In this document: positions 35,501-45,857 of the stretch, piece after piece | Numbering within the stretch: the stretch's first letter is position 1 | Layout of the letters: each line of letters begins with the position of its first letter | NCBI RefSeq assembly: GCF_020181615.1 | Contig: NZ_CP084029.1 | Coordinates: forward strand, 4,587,269-4,651,268 | DNA from: [Mycobacterium] crassicus | Lineage (GTDB): Bacteria; Actinomycetota; Actinomycetes; Mycobacteriales; Mycobacteriaceae | Direction: 5' to 3' | DNA: 64,000 nucleotides | The notes under the pieces: model-generated | Told to the model about the DNA's origin: nothing | Database searches by the model: none | Seen by the model: the letters and a program-made list of their open reading frames with translations, nothing else | Position numbers and translations under genes: made by a program

Positions 35501-38500
35501 TCGTTATCGGAGTTGGTCTGCACGTACGCCTGGCCGCCGGCGCCGCCGTTGTTGCCGGCGCTGCCGGCACCACCGTCGCCGCCGACGGCATGGCCGTTGG
35601 TGATCGTGCTGTTCTCACCCAGGGCCCGAACCCAGCCGATTGAGCCATCGCCACCTCGACTGCCCCCGCCGTCGCCGGTGCCACCATTGCCGGCCTCGCC
35701 GGTGCCGCTGGCCTTGGCCCCGTCGATCAACGCCGACACCTGGCCGTTCTGACCGTTACCACCGGTGCCGCCGTTCAGGCCGGCGCCACCGTTGCCGCCA
35801 TGGCCGATGCCGCTTGCCTCGGCGCCCTGGCCACCGGCCAGGATGCTGCCGTAGCTGCCGTTGCCGCCGGTGCCGCCGCCGGTGGCATCGCCGCCGTTGC
35901 CGGCGATCCCGATCCCGTGGGCGGTCCCGCCGGGCCCGCCGTTGGCGTTGGCCCCGGCGTTGATCGCCACCTTGGCGCTGGTGACATCGGCATTCCCGCC
36001 GGCACCACCCTTGCTGTCGTCATCGGTGGCGTTGCCACCGTGACCACCGGTGGCCTGGCCATATGACGTGCCGCCCTGGCCAGCGGTGACGTGCCCAAGG
36101 CCGCCCTTACCACCGACACCGCCATCGGTTCCGTCCCCGCCGTTGCCGCCGGTGCCCGTGGTGATGCTGGTCGGGTCGGTCGGGTCGCCGGTGACCTTGC
36201 CGCCGAGGGTGGCGTCCAGGTATCCCATGCCGCCTGCGCCACCGGTACCGGCGTTGCCGGCCCCGCCGTCACCACCCGTGGCGACACCGGTGACCGAGCT
36301 GCCGTCGCCATCGGCCCAGGCAAAGGCTGCGCCACCGGCACCGCCGATGCCGCCGTTGCTGCCGCGGCCGCCGGCACCGCCGGTGACCGTGGCACCAGTG
36401 ACATCGCCGCCGTTGGTGGCCGACGCGGTGGCCGCGCCGCCGGCGCCGTCAGTGCCGGCAGCGTCGGTAACCAGGGCGCTCATCAAGCCGTTGGTCGTGG
36501 TGTCGGAACCGGCGGCGCCACCGGTCACGTGGGTGTTGGTCACGGTGCTGCCCGGGCCGTCGGCGTTCAGCGTTGCCGAACCTCCAACGGCGTTGTCACC
36601 ACCGTCGGCGCCGGTTGCGGAGCTGCCGGTGATGGTGCCGCCGTCGCTTGCGGTCGCGTACGCGCCGCCGCCGGCCCCGCCGCCGGCGTTACCGCCCGTA
36701 ACGGTGGTATTGCTCACCGTGCTGTTCGCCCCGTCAGCTGTGATGCTCGCCGCGCCGCCGGCCGCGCTGTCGCTGCCGTTGCCGCCGGTCACAGAGCTGT
36801 CGGAGATGGTGCCGCCGTTGGTGGCGCTGAGCAAGGCGTTGCCACCGGCCCCGCCGTCGCCGGCGTTACCACCGGTGACCGTGCTGTTCGCGATGGTGCT
36901 GCCGGCGTCGATGATCATCTGAGCGGTCCCGCCCGCGAAGTCAGCCGTGGCGCTTCCACCGCTGATCGTCACATTGGAGATATTGCCGCTGGCAATCAGC
37001 TCGGCGACGCCGCCGGTCTGACCGGCCGCACCAGGAGCGGTAGCAGTGCCGTTCCCGCCGTCGCCACCCTTACCGCCGGTCACGGTGGTGTTGTCGATGG
37101 TCCCGGTGCCGCCCACCAGGGCACCACCGCCGCCACCGCCACCGCCACCGCCGTAGCCCAGGCCGGAACCGGTGCTGGTCCAACCGGTGCCACCGGCACC
37201 GGCGTCGCCGCCGACCGCGCCGTCGCCCACCGCCGCACCGCGACCGCCCGCGCCACCGCTACCACCGGTGGCACCCACACCGCCGTTACCGCCGTTACCG
37301 CCGGTGCCGCCGGACTGCGGAACGATCCCGCCCATACCGTCGGCGTCACCGCCGCGACCGCCGTTGCCGCCGTCACCGCTGGTGCCCGCGTCCCCGACCG
37401 TTCCGTTGGCACCAGTGGTGCCACCGGTGCCACCGGCACCGAACGCCCCGCCGGCACCGCCGTTGGCGCCGTTGCCACCGTTACCCCCGTTGCCGGCCAG
37501 CACGCCGCCGCCACCGCCGAGGCCGTCGGCCCCATCGCCGCCCTTACCGGCATCACCGCCGGCGCCACCGCTACCGCCCGAGCCACCGGTACTGCCGGCA
37601 AGGCCGGTACCGCCCTTGCCGCCGCCACCACCGGCGCCACCGGCGCCGGCGTTGCCGCCATTGCCGCCCGCCGCGCCCGCGATGACCGCGTCGACGCCGT
37701 TGCCACCGTCACTGCCCGCGCCGCCGTTGCCGCCCGTGCCGCCGGCGCCACCACCAATACCGGAACCACCGGCACCGCCCGCGCCGCCCGCCGCACCGGC
37801 AGCACCGTTGGCGCCGTTGGCGCTGGGGGTGGTGATGTTGGGGCCGACGCCGGCGTTACCGCCGTCACCACCGACGCCACCGGCACCGCCGACACCGGTG
37901 GTGCTGTTGCCGCCGGCACCGCCGACGCCACCCACACCGGCGTTACCCAAGACCGCGCCGTTGCCGCGGTCACCACCGTCGCCGCCGCGCCCGCCGTTAC
38001 CGGCGACGTCACCGTCAGCGCCCTTGCCGCCTGTGCCACCTCCACCACCGGCGCCACCGCGGCCCTGGGCCACCCCGTCCGCGTCGGCGCCACCGTTACC
38101 GCCGCGGCCACCGCTACCGCCCGCACCACCGTCCTGGGCGCTGTCGGCCGCGGCGCTGCCACCGTTGCCGCCCTTGCCGCCGGCGCCACCGGCGGCGTAT
38201 GGGCCTTCGTTGACGCCGCTGGCGCCATCGCTGCCGCCGTCGGTTCCGGCGCCGCCGCTGCCGACTCGGCCACCATCGCCACCGTCGCCACCGTTGCCGC
38301 CGGCCAGGCCGCTGCCGGCCGGCGCGTTGGCGCCCGCGGAGCCGGCACCGCCGACACCTCCCATGCCGCCCTGGCCTCCGTTACCGCCGCCGACGCCGTT
38401 GATGCCCTGCCCGCCGGCACCACCGCTGGCGCCGGCCGCACCGGAGCCACCCTTCAGGCCGTTGCCGGCAGCGTCAGTGCCGCTGGCGCTACCGCCACCA

Positions 38501-41500
38501 CCACCGGTGCCACCGATACCGCCGTTACCGCCGACGCCGTTCTCACCATCGGCGCCGCCACCGGTGCCCGCGCCGCCGGCCCCGGCGTTACCGCCGGTTC
38601 CACCGTCGGACGCAGCACCGCCGTCGATTCCGGTACCGACGTAGCCGTCACCGCCCGTGCCGCCCTTGCCGCCGGTGCCTCCGCTGCCGCCCTTGCCGCC
38701 GCCGCCACCGCTGTTGGCATCGGCACCGTTACCGCCGGCACCACCGACACCGCCGTTACCGCCGGCAGCGGCCAGGCCGCCAACACCGGCAGTCAGGCTG
38801 TCTTGGCTGACACCACCGTGGCCGCCCTGGCCACCGACGCCGCCATTGCCGGCAGCGCCACCGGTGCCACCGATCACGCCGTCACCGCCGATGCCACCGT
38901 TGCCGCCGGTGCCGGCCGCCCCACCGGCACCGCCGTCACCGCCGAGGTCCGAGCCCCAGCCGCCGCGACCGCCGTCGCCGGCCAGGCCACCGGCACCACC
39001 GGTACCACCGGTAGCGGCCTCGGACGCACCACCGGCGCCGCCCTGGCCACCGTCACCGCCGGCACCCGCGGTGCCGCCGTCCAAGGTGTAGTCGTAACCG
39101 TCATAGGTGTGGCCGGTGTTGTGGTTGTCCCCGGCCCACCCGCCGGTACCGCCCTTACCGCCGGCGCCACCGGTGCCACCGTTGCCGGTCAGGCCGGTCG
39201 CCGCGCCACCGTGGCCACCAGCGCCGCCCTGGCCGCCGGCGCCACCGAGTCCGGTGGTGTCACCGCCGTGACCGTTCTGGGCACCGCCCTGGCCACCGTT
39301 ACCGCCGGCGCCGCCAGCACCACCGGTGCCGCCGTCACCAAGTGCGTTGTCCGCCCCGGCCGAACCGGCGCCGCCGTTACCGCCGGCGCCGCCATTGCCC
39401 GAGGACCGCAAACCGTTGTAGCTGTTCGTGCCGGTGTTGCCACCGTTACCACCGGCCGCACCGGCCTGACCGCTGCCATCGGCGTACTGGCCGAAACCGT
39501 CGCCACCGTCACCACCGGCACCACCGTCGCCACCCAGGCCGACTGCACCGCGCTCACCGGCAGCGGCGATGGTGCCATCACCGCTGTCGCCGCCGGCGCC
39601 ACCGGCGCCGCCCTTGCCGATCAGGCCACCGGTGCCACCGTCGCCACCCTTGCCGGCAGCGATGTTCGCGGCGGCGTCACCATCGCCACCATCGCCACCA
39701 CGACCACCGGTGCCGGCGGTACCACCAGCACCACCGGCGCCGCCCTGGCCGCCCTGGCCGTGCGAACCGGATCCACCGCCGCCCACGGCACCCGCTGCCC
39801 CGCCGGCGCCGCCGGCACCACCGGCACCACCGTCGGTGGAGTTACCGCCCGTGCCGCCCTTGCCGCCGGCCGCACCCGTCACACCGGAGTTGTCGGTACC
39901 CGCGGCGCCGTCGGCGCCATCGCCACCCACACCACCGGTGCCGCCCTCACCGCCGGCACCGCCGTTACCGCTGACACCGGAGATCACACCGCCGGCACCA
40001 CCCGTGCCGCCGGCACCACCGGCACCGCCGGCACCACCGGCGGTGATCGCCGACTCGCCCGGGTTCGTGCCGCTCTTTCCGGCCGCACCGGTCGCACCCT
40101 TGCCACCGGCACCACCCTCGCCACCATTGGCGTGCGAGCCGCCGGCGCCACCGGAACCGCCGACACCACCGTTCTGTGCCACCAGTGAGGTACCGACCAC
40201 ACCATCGCCGGCACCACCGACGCCGCCCTTACCGCCATCGCTGTCCGCACCAGCGGCGCCGACACCACCAACGCTGCCGGCGCTGCCGGCACCAATGCCG
40301 GCCGCACCGACCTGGCCGCCAATGCCGCCGTCGGCACCGTCGCCACCCTTACCGCCGGAGCCGGCGTTGGTCGCACCGCCGCCACCAGCACCGTCGCCAC
40401 CATCACCGGCCGTGCCGGCGTCGCCGCCCTTGCCGCCTGTGCCACCACTGCCGTTGACAGACGTGCCGTCACCGCCGGCGCCGCCGGCACCACCCGTGCC
40501 GCCCGCACCGGCGTTGCCACCGCGGCCGCCATCAGCATCACTACCGGCCGCGGCGGACGCACCCGCGCCACCGCTGCCGCCGAAGCCGGCGTTACCGCCC
40601 GCACCGCCGGTGCCGCCGACATAACCGGTGCCACCGGCACCACCGGAGCCACCGGCGCCACCACCGGTGCCGTCTTCACCGGCATCACCGGGATTGGCAC
40701 CGGCCTGGCCGGTGTAGCCCTCGCCACCCTTGCCACCGACACCACCGTTGCCACCGTTGCCCGCGTTCGCGAGCGTGGTGCCGTCGGCTTCGGTACCACC
40801 CTGACCGCCGTTCCCACCGATGCCACCACTACCGCCGGCGCCGCCGTCAACACCCAACGCCCCGGCCGCACCGTCGTGGCCGGTCCCACCGGTACCACCG
40901 TCACCGCCGATGCCGGCCGTACCGTCGTCACCTGCGTCAGCCTGGCCGCCGCGGCCCACGCCACCGCTGCCACCGCTACCGGCATTGCCACCGACACCAC
41001 CGGAGCCACCGGCATAGCCATCGAGATGCGTCTGCGTGCCGTCCGCACCGTCAGCACCGCGACCACCGGCACCACCGGCACCACCGGCACCACCGGCTCC
41101 ACCGAGACCCTGCAGGCCATTCGTCATGCCCGTACCGCCGGCGCCGCCGGCACCACCGGCACCACCGTTGGTGCCCGACTCACCGGCACCACCGGTCGCT
41201 CCGTCGCCGGCACCCACGACAGCGTCGGCACCGTGCTGACCGGTGTAGCCCGCACCACCGCTACCGCCGTTGCCGCCGTCACCACCGGCGCCGTCGTCGG
41301 CGCGGGTATTTCCGTCGGCCTTCAGGCCGCCCTGGCCACCGGCACCACCGGTTCCACCGTTACCGCCGTTACCGCCGTCGACACCGAACGACCCGGCAAC
41401 GCCCACGTAGCCGTCACCACCGGTTCCGCCTTCACCACCGACGCCGGCCGTGCCGTCACTGCCGTTACCGGCCGGGCCGCCCCTACCCGCGCCGCCGGTG

Positions 41501-44500
41501 CCACCGTGGCCGGCATTGCCACCGGCACCACCGGCACCGGCGTCGTAGCCATCGACATGCGTCTGCGTGCCATCCGCGCCATCAGCACCCCGGCCACCGG
41601 CACCACCCGAGCCACCTGCGCCACCGGCGCCACCGAGACCCTGCAGGCCATTCGTCGAGCCCGTACCGGCGGCACCACCAGCGCCACCGTTACCACCATC
41701 GGTGCCCGACTCACCCGCACCACCGGCACCACCCGGCGTCGTCGCGTCAACACCCGCGTCACCCGTGTAGCCCTTACCGCCCTTGCCGCCGTCGCCACCG
41801 TCACCACCGGCGCCCTGCGCGGCATGTGAGCCGTCGGTCTTCAAACCGCCCTGGCCACCGCTACCACCGGCACCACCGGCGCCGCCATTGCCGCCGGACA
41901 CGCCAGCGCTGTTGGAGTCGGCGCCGTCAAAGCCCTTGCCACCGTCACCGGCGGCACCACCGACACCAGCGGTGCCATCGGCACCGTTGACAACCGGGCC
42001 GCGACCCGCGCCGCCGGTACCACCGTGGCCGGCGTTGCCGCCGGCACCACCGTCTCCACCGGCTTGACCATCGACATGCGTTTGGGTGCCCGCCGCACCC
42101 TGGGCACCCTCGCCACCGGCACCACCGGAACCGCCCGCACCACCGGCTCCGCCGAGGCCCTGCAGGCCATTCGTCGAGCCCGTACCACCGGCGCCGCCGG
42201 CACCACCGTTACCGCCATCGGTGCCCGACTCACCGGCACCACCGGACGTACCCGCAACCGTGGCGTCAGCACCCGCCTGACCGGTGTAGCCCTTACCGCC
42301 GGAACCGCCGTCACCGCCGGCACCACCGGCGCCCTGGCCGGCATGTGAGCCGTCGACATTCAGGCCGCCCTGGCCACCGCTACCACCGGCACCACCGGCA
42401 CCGCCATTGCCGCCGGACGCACTCGAACTGGCCGAGTCTGCCCCGTCGTGGCCCTTGCCGCCCTGACCGCCGGCACCACCCTTGCCACCGACGCCGTCGG
42501 TTCCGCCGGCGGCCTGGACACCGTCGCCACTGAGCCCACCGCTACCGGCCTTGCCCGCGTTTCCACCGGCGCCACCGTTACCACCGGCGGTGCCGTCCAC
42601 GTGAGACGCCGTGCCGTTGACACCGGCCGCGCCCGCAGCACCGGTACCACCGTTGCCGCCGTTACCACCGACGCCACCGGCCCCGGCCGCACCGTTGTTG
42701 GCGCCGACACCACCGACACCACCGGTGCCACCGGTGCCACCGGCACCACCGTTGGTGCCACTGGCACCCAGCGTCGATCCGTCTACACCCGTGAGCCCAT
42801 GACCACCGCGACCACCGGCGCCACCGGCGCCACCATCACCCTGGTCAGCCCGGGTGCCGTCGGTCTCCAAACCGCCCAGACCGCCGTCACCACCGGCGCC
42901 GCCGGCGCCACCATTGGTGCCGTCGATGCGCCCGGTGGCACCGTCGACGCCGTCGAAGCCCTTGCCGCCGGCGCCACCCTTGCCGCCGACGCCGGCCGAA
43001 CCGTCGGTGCCACCATCGGCCTGGCCGTCGCGGCCCACACCACCGGCGCCGCCCTTACCGGCGTTACCGCCGGCGCCACCGGCCTGGCCGGCCGTGCCGT
43101 CCACATGGGTGGCGGTGCCATTGACGCCGTCCGCACCCTGGGCGCCGTCACCACCGGAGCCGCCGTTGCCGCCCACACCGCCGAGACCCTGCTGGCCTGC
43201 GTTGGTGCCGGTACCGCCGACACCACCGGCACCGCCGGCGCCACCGTTGCCGCCGTTCTCGCCGGCCGCGCCGGCGGTGGCCCCATCCAGGCCCTCGTAG
43301 CCGTGGCCGCCCTTACCGCCGGCACCGCCGTCACCACCATCGCCGCTGGTAGCGCGGGTGTTGTCGGCGGTCAAACCACCGAGACCGCCATTGCCACCGG
43401 CGCCACCGGCCTGACCGGCCGTGCCGTCCGGGCTGGACTGGGTGCCATCGACACCGTTCTTGCCGTCGGCCCCGTCACCACCGTTACCGCCGATGCCGGC
43501 GGTACCCGCGGCGGCGCGCGTGACGCCATCGGCCTTCAGGCCGCCCGCCCCGGCGTTGCCGCCGACACCACCGTTGCCGCCGGCCATACCCGCAGCCGCG
43601 CCCGCGTCGGCGGCCGCGTCGTAACCCGCGCCACCGACGCCACCATTACCGCCCTTACCTGCGGCACCACCGGCTCCGCTGTTGGCGAAGGCCCCGTTGC
43701 CCGAAGAACCACCGGCACCACCGGTGCCGGCGTTACCACCGGTGCCACCGTTGCCACCCGCTCCGCCGTCTGGGTGAGCGGCCGTACCGGCCGTACCGGC
43801 GCCACCATTGGCACCGTCGGTGCCCGAACCACCGGCGCCACCGACGCCACCGCCGCCGTGCTGGCCCGCCACCGAGCCGGTGCCACCGGCGCCGCCGTCG
43901 CCACCGGCACCACCATTGCCGCCCGAAACACCCGCGCCGGCACTGGCAGCCAGCGCGTCATAGCCGGCGCCGCCCTTACCGCCGGCGCCACCGTCACCGC
44001 CGACGCCCTGCGCCGCGTGAGTGCCGTTGACCTGCAGGCCACCCTGGCCACCGTTACCGCCGACGCCACCGGCGCCGCCGGCCTTGCCATTGGGGTCCAA
44101 GGCCGTGCCCGCAGCGCCGGCAGCACCGTCCCTGCCGTCACCGCCGGCGCCACCGACACCGGCCGTACCCGAGGCACCGTGCGTGACGCCGTCAGCCTTC
44201 AGACCGCCCAGGCCCGCGTCACCGCCGACACCACCGTTGCCGCCGGCGGTGCCGGCCGCGGCCGTCGCATCGGTCGCCGCGTCGTAGCCCTTACCGCCGG
44301 CGCCGCCGCTGCCGCCCTTACCGGCCGTGCCCGCCGTACCGCTGCCGGCCGACCCGTTCAAGCCTTGACCACCCGCACCGGCCTGGCCGGCGTTACCGCC
44401 CGAGCCACCGGCCTGACCAGCGAAACCGTCTGTGTGCGTTGAGGTTCCGTCGGCACCCTTCGCGCCGTCGGTACCGTCGCCGCCCTCACCGCCGTTACCG

Positions 44501-45609
44501 CCGACGCCGCCGGCGCCCTCGGTTCCGGCCGCACCCGAGGCGCCCTTGCCCATGAACCAGCCGCCCTGACCACCGGCGCCGGCCTGGCCGGCCGCGCCGC
44601 CGTTACCGCCTAGGCCGCCATTGCCACCACTGGTGCCGTCCTCGCCGGCCGCAGCGCCGTTGACCCCGTCGATGCCGTCGCCACCGACGCCGCCCTTACC
44701 ACCGTCACCGGCCGCGCCGCCCTTACCGCCGGCACCGAAGGCGTAGGAACCCCTACCGCCGGCGCCGCCGTTACCGCCCGCGCCACCGTTCTCGCCGGCG
44801 GCGCCGTTGCCGCCGAGCCCGGCAAGGTTGCCGGCCAAACCGGCCGCGCCGGCCAGGCCGTTACCGCCGGCACCGCCTGCGCCGGCCGTGCTGAACAGGC
44901 CCCACAGAGCGGCGTCGCCACCGATGCCACCGGCACCGCCTGCGGTGCCCAGGGTGACAGCCTCGCCGCCGTCACCACCGACACCACCGTGGCTGAACCA
45001 GGCGTACAGGCCCGCGGCACCGCCCGCTCCACCGGCACCACCGTCGAAGCCGTCGCCGCCGGCACCACCGTTGCCGCCGAACAGACCACCCTGTCCGCCG
45101 GCGCCACCGGCAAACACGTTGCCCGTGCCATCGGCATCCCAACCCGCACCGCCGTCACCGTAGATCCAGCCGCCCGCACCACCGTCGGGGTTGGCGGCCG
45201 TGCCGTCCGCACCGTTTCCGAACGGCTTCAGCCAATCGATCTCATTCCAACTGAACTCCACCGAACCCGGCAGGCTGTAGTCGGCCGCGCCGCTGAAGAT
45301 ATTCAGATTCAGGTCGGCCAGCACCGCGTCCCAGGTGGCCTGCGCACCGAATCCGTCGAAGGCGAGCGTCCAGCTGGCCGGGTCCAGGACCATCTGCCAG
45401 GCACCCTGATCACCGAAGTCCAGGGCGAGGGTGTTGAACGCCTCGCCGAGTTCCGGCCCGAGCAGGTCGACCAGAACGTCGTCGAAGTCCGCGTGCGCCG
45501 CCGGAGCCACCATCGGAGCCATCCCGAACGCCAGGAACGCGCCGACCGCGGTACTGGCGCCGATCACGCGGTTGCTACGACGACTGGCGTTCCGGCGGTA
45601 ACGACCCAT
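32536..45609 (-). CDS. Giant PGRS-family exported protein, class A (4357 aa)
   Basis: One uninterrupted frame of 13,074 bp. The ATG at 45609 ([14 protein letters not shown]) has AAGGGG upstream. The leader has the core [13 protein letters not shown] and cleavage is likely after AHA (residue 40). The N-terminal domain ([38 protein letters not shown]) is closely related to that of the 1836-aa neighbour. About 2,700 residues of Gly-rich repeats follow, partly organised in 168-177 residue super-repeats (DNA landmarks 41020-43099). They reach ten glycines at residues 2820-2829 (bases 37123-37152). The last about 1,530 residues are VTGGxxG / ITNSxxTGG repeats with three cycles of the class A modules (near 36210, 34630 and 33315), including SILAGG and GELESGG. 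The repeat pattern suggests a beta-solenoid. I see no cysteine. Function unknown. Confidence 0.9.
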   Translation of the reverse strand: MGRYRRNASRRSNRVIGASTAVGAFLAFGMAPMVAPAAHADFDDVLVDLLGPELGEAFNTLALDFGDQGAWQMVLDPASWTLAFDGFGAQATWDAVLADLNLNIFSGAADYSLPGSVEFSWNEIDWLKPFGNGADGTAANPDGGAGGWIYGDGGAGWDADGTGNVFAGGAGGQGGLFGGNGGAGGDGFDGGAGGAGGAAGLYAWFSHGGVGGDGGEAVTLGTAGGAGGIGGDAALWGLFSTAGAGGAGGNGLAGAAGLAGNLAGLGGNGAAGENGGAGGNGGAGGRGSYAFGAGGKGGAAGDGGKGGVGGDGIDGVNGAAAGEDGTSGGNGGLGGNGGAAGQAGAGGQGGWFMGKGASGAAGTEGAGGVGGNGGEGGDGTDGAKGADGTSTHTDGFAGQAGGSGGNAGQAGAGGQGLNGSAGSGTAGTAGKGGSGGAGGKGYDAATDATAAAGTAGGNGGVGGDAGLGGLKADGVTHGASGTAGVGGAGGDGRDGAAGAAGTALDPNGKAGGAGGVGGNGGQGGLQVNGTHAAQGVGGDGGAGGKGGAGYDALAASAGAGVSGGNGGAGGDGGAGGTGSVAGQHGGGGVGGAGGSGTDGANGGAGTAGTAAHPDGGAGGNGGTGGNAGTGGAGGSSGNGAFANSGAGGAAGKGGNGGVGGAGYDAAADAGAAAGMAGGNGGVGGNAGAGGLKADGVTRAAAGTAGIGGNGGDGADGKNGVDGTQSSPDGTAGQAGGAGGNGGLGGLTADNTRATSGDGGDGGAGGKGGHGYEGLDGATAGAAGENGGNGGAGGAGGVGGTGTNAGQQGLGGVGGNGGSGGDGAQGADGVNGTATHVDGTAGQAGGAGGNAGKGGAGGVGRDGQADGGTDGSAGVGGKGGAGGKGFDGVDGATGRIDGTNGGAGGAGGDGGLGGLETDGTRADQGDGGAGGAGGRGGHGLTGVDGSTLGASGTNGGAGGTGGTGGVGGVGANNGAAGAGGVGGNGGNGGTGAAGAAGVNGTASHVDGTAGGNGGAGGNAGKAGSGGLSGDGVQAAGGTDGVGGKGGAGGQGGKGHDGADSASSSASGGNGGAGGAGGSGGQGGLNVDGSHAGQGAGGAGGDGGSGGKGYTGQAGADATVAGTSGGAGESGTDGGNGGAGGAGGTGSTNGLQGLGGAGGAGGSGGAGGEGAQGAAGTQTHVDGQAGGDGGAGGNAGHGGTGGAGRGPVVNGADGTAGVGGAAGDGGKGFDGADSNSAGVSGGNGGAGGAGGSGGQGGLKTDGSHAAQGAGGDGGDGGKGGKGYTGDAGVDATTPGGAGGAGESGTDGGNGGAGGAAGTGSTNGLQGLGGAGGAGGSGGAGGRGADGADGTQTHVDGYDAGAGGAGGNAGHGGTGGAGRGGPAGNGSDGTAGVGGEGGTGGDGYVGVAGSFGVDGGNGGNGGTGGAGGQGGLKADGNTRADDGAGGDGGNGGSGGAGYTGQHGADAVVGAGDGATGGAGESGTNGGAGGAGGAGGTGMTNGLQGLGGAGGAGGAGGAGGRGADGADGTQTHLDGYAGGSGGVGGNAGSGGSGGVGRGGQADAGDDGTAGIGGDGGTGGTGHDGAAGALGVDGGAGGSGGIGGNGGQGGTEADGTTLANAGNGGNGGVGGKGGEGYTGQAGANPGDAGEDGTGGGAGGSGGAGGTGYVGGTGGAGGNAGFGGSGGAGASAAAGSDADGGRGGNAGAGGTGGAGGAGGDGTSVNGSGGTGGKGGDAGTAGDGGDGAGGGGATNAGSGGKGGDGADGGIGGQVGAAGIGAGSAGSVGGVGAAGADSDGGKGGVGGAGDGVVGTSLVAQNGGVGGSGGAGGSHANGGEGGAGGKGATGAAGKSGTNPGESAITAGGAGGAGGAGGTGGAGGVISGVSGNGGAGGEGGTGGVGGDGADGAAGTDNSGVTGAAGGKGGTGGNSTDGGAGGAGGAGGAAGAVGGGGSGSHGQGGQGGAGGAGGTAGTGGRGGDGGDGDAAANIAAGKGGDGGTGGLIGKGGAGGAGGDSGDGTIAAAGERGAVGLGGDGGAGGDGGDGFGQYADGSGQAGAAGGNGGNTGTNSYNGLRSSGNGGAGGNGGAGSAGADNALGDGGTGGAGGAGGNGGQGGAQNGHGGDTTGLGGAGGQGGAGGHGGAATGLTGNGGTGGAGGKGGTGGWAGDNHNTGHTYDGYDYTLDGGTAGAGGDGGQGGAGGASEAATGGTGGAGGLAGDGGRGGWGSDLGGDGGAGGAAGTGGNGGIGGDGVIGGTGGAAGNGGVGGQGGHGGVSQDSLTAGVGGLAAAGGNGGVGGAGGNGADANSGGGGGKGGSGGTGGKGGTGGDGYVGTGIDGGAASDGGTGGNAGAGGAGTGGGADGENGVGGNGGIGGTGGGGGSASGTDAAGNGLKGGSGAAGASGGAGGQGINGVGGGNGGQGGMGGVGGAGSAGANAPAGSGLAGGNGGDGGDGGRVGSGGAGTDGGSDGASGVNEGPYAAGGAGGKGGNGGSAAADSAQDGGAGGSGGRGGNGGADADGVAQGRGGAGGGGGTGGKGADGDVAGNGGRGGDGGDRGNGAVLGNAGVGGVGGAGGNSTTGVGGAGGVGGDGGNAGVGPNITTPSANGANGAAGAAGGAGGAGGSGIGGGAGGTGGNGGAGSDGGNGVDAVIAGAAGGNGGNAGAGGAGGGGGKGGTGLAGSTGGSGGSGGAGGDAGKGGDGADGLGGGGGVLAGNGGNGGNGANGGAGGAFGAGGTGGTTGANGTVGDAGTSGDGGNGGRGGDADGMGGIVPQSGGTGGNGGNGGVGATGGSGGAGGRGAAVGDGAVGGDAGAGGTGWTSTGSGLGYGGGGGGGGGGALVGGTGTIDNTTVTGGKGGDGGNGTATAPGAAGQTGGVAELIASGNISNVTISGGSATADFAGGTAQMIIDAGSTIANSTVTGGNAGDGGAGGNALLSATNGGTISDSSVTGGNGSDSAAGGAASITADGANSTVSNTTVTGGNAGGGAGGGAYATASDGGTITGSSATGADGGDNAVGGSATLNADGPGSTVTNTHVTGGAAGSDTTTNGLMSALVTDAAGTDGAGGAATASATNGGDVTGATVTGGAGGRGSNGGIGGAGGAAFAWADGDGSSVTGVATGGDGGAGNAGTGGAGGMGYLDATLGGKVTGDPTDPTSITTGTGGNGGDGTDGGVGGKGGLGHVTAGQGGTSYGQATGGHGGNATDDDSKGGAGGNADVTSAKVAINAGANANGGPGGTAHGIGIAGNGGDATGGGTGGNGSYGSILAGGQGAEASGIGHGGNGGAGLNGGTGGNGQNGQVSALIDGAKASGTGEAGNGGTGDGGGSRGGDGSIGWVRALGENSTITNGHAVGGDGGAGSAGNNGGAGGQAYVQTNSDNDTITNGSATAGKGGDSGNGVNGGAGGRAQIFAGGPNPGQIGTGNDVITDSSVTGGNGAAGHAGGNALLQAINGGSISGSSATATSSTDTANGGAATVTADGTGSSISGSSAEAGMAGAGDANGGIGGIAGSATVTAKAGGAVTDGHAIGGDGGAGSTGGIGGAGGAASVGAYGPQTITEGTAHAGDGGVGVNSGKGGAGGAASVDAGITDGGLIVGTNEHTSGNATGGIGGAADGSGGTGGNGGLALVRASDGTIGVVGDPSKVQAIGGAGGEGTAGGHGGDGGAGYTFVTNGGQVGDNSTPTIARGGDGGEGDAGGTGGKGSFAQVTAGQDGTAYGQATAGNGGVGTGAGGKGGNGGSANIEGAYASGVLGGPGGTAHGTATGGSGGNGGNASGGGTGGNGGGGSVVAGGVGAEASGAGHGGDGGNGYVGGKGGNGFSGQVAALNEGAKADGIATAGSGGDGTGSGATGGQGGYTYIQALGKDSVISGGTATGGDGGAGYAGANGKAASDTVMVAKGEGDTITNSQVVGGNSAGDKQGPGARITTDGGHVDSSSVTAGQSTDTTLGGSGSMTVTGGGSVTDSHLTGGNAGTGTGVGGTATMTVTGGQVSGTEVDGGNGGVTGAGGSATVTVKDTSSVTNSSVTGGDGVGGAGGAGGIIATNGASVTGTAVTGGTGGAGTDGGQGGVGGEAVANANGTGSTIAGTAQGGTGGVGNAGTGGAGGAGYLVVDNAGGTIGGGGNDATAIGGNGGTGTDGGKGGNGSWGELESGGQGGLSYGTATGGSGGDADGSNSVGGNGQSGVIYSASGHAGGNGGTAHGTVVGGDGGRASAGVLGGGTGGNGGKASIIADGVGAEASGSAIGATGGEGINGGKGGGVVAGASTQITALGTGAIATGNTVVGGTGGKGIDGGQGGAAGYVHVGATGPGGPTNPGSAGSYTNGHLTAGNGGTGTGAGNTGGTGGFAETINRDGASSDGVVWTGTNGADKP
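41020..43099. repeat. About 0.52-kb tandem super-repeat inside the giant PGRS gene
   Basis: The same landmark (codons for GTQTHVDG or its variants) recurs at 41020, 41551, 42070, 42595 and 43099, spacings of 531, 519, 525 and 504 bp, all multiples of three. A second landmark, CTGCAGGCCATTCGT, repeats at 41110, 41641 and 42160. Units are diverged and differ by in-frame indels. The corresponding protein unit of 168-177 residues also appears in the gene at 52447-59640. Confidence 0.75.
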
Positions 45610-45666
45610 GCTGGATTCCCCTTAGCTATGACACAGCAGATTCCTAGCGGAAGCTGATGAGCGCTG

Positions 45667-45694
45667 AGGTTAACAGCAATTCTCCATACGTCAA
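45667..45694 (-). promoter_or_regulatory. Putative SigA-type promoter of the giant PGRS gene
   Basis: On the minus strand TTGACG (complement of 45689-45694), a 16-bp spacer and TAACCT (complement of 45667-45672), about 58 bp before the start codon. The block from about 45660 to 45720 aligns with 32036-32090 upstream of the 1836-aa paralogue, with the boxes identical in both. Confidence 0.6.
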
Positions 45695-45804
45695 CTGCAG
45701 TGCACTAAATTGGATTACTGACCAGTAACACGGTCTGAGCAGGATAAATACAGCCTTGAACCTGTAATAATACTGGAGATCACCTGGGGTTTTACGGGTA
45801 AAAA

Positions 45805-45846
45805 AGACCAACGCGGCCACCCCGGAAGGGGTGACCGCGTTGGTCT
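45805..45846 (-). terminator. Intrinsic terminator of the 2089-aa PGRS gene
   Basis: 45805-45823 and 45828-45846 form a 19-bp stem with one mismatch and a GGAA loop, starting 12 bp after the stop at 45858. Read on the minus strand it is followed by a run of T (TCTTTTTTACCC), a textbook U-tract. It is the best terminator in the window. Confidence 0.88.
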
Positions 45847-45857
45847 GCTGAGAGCGA

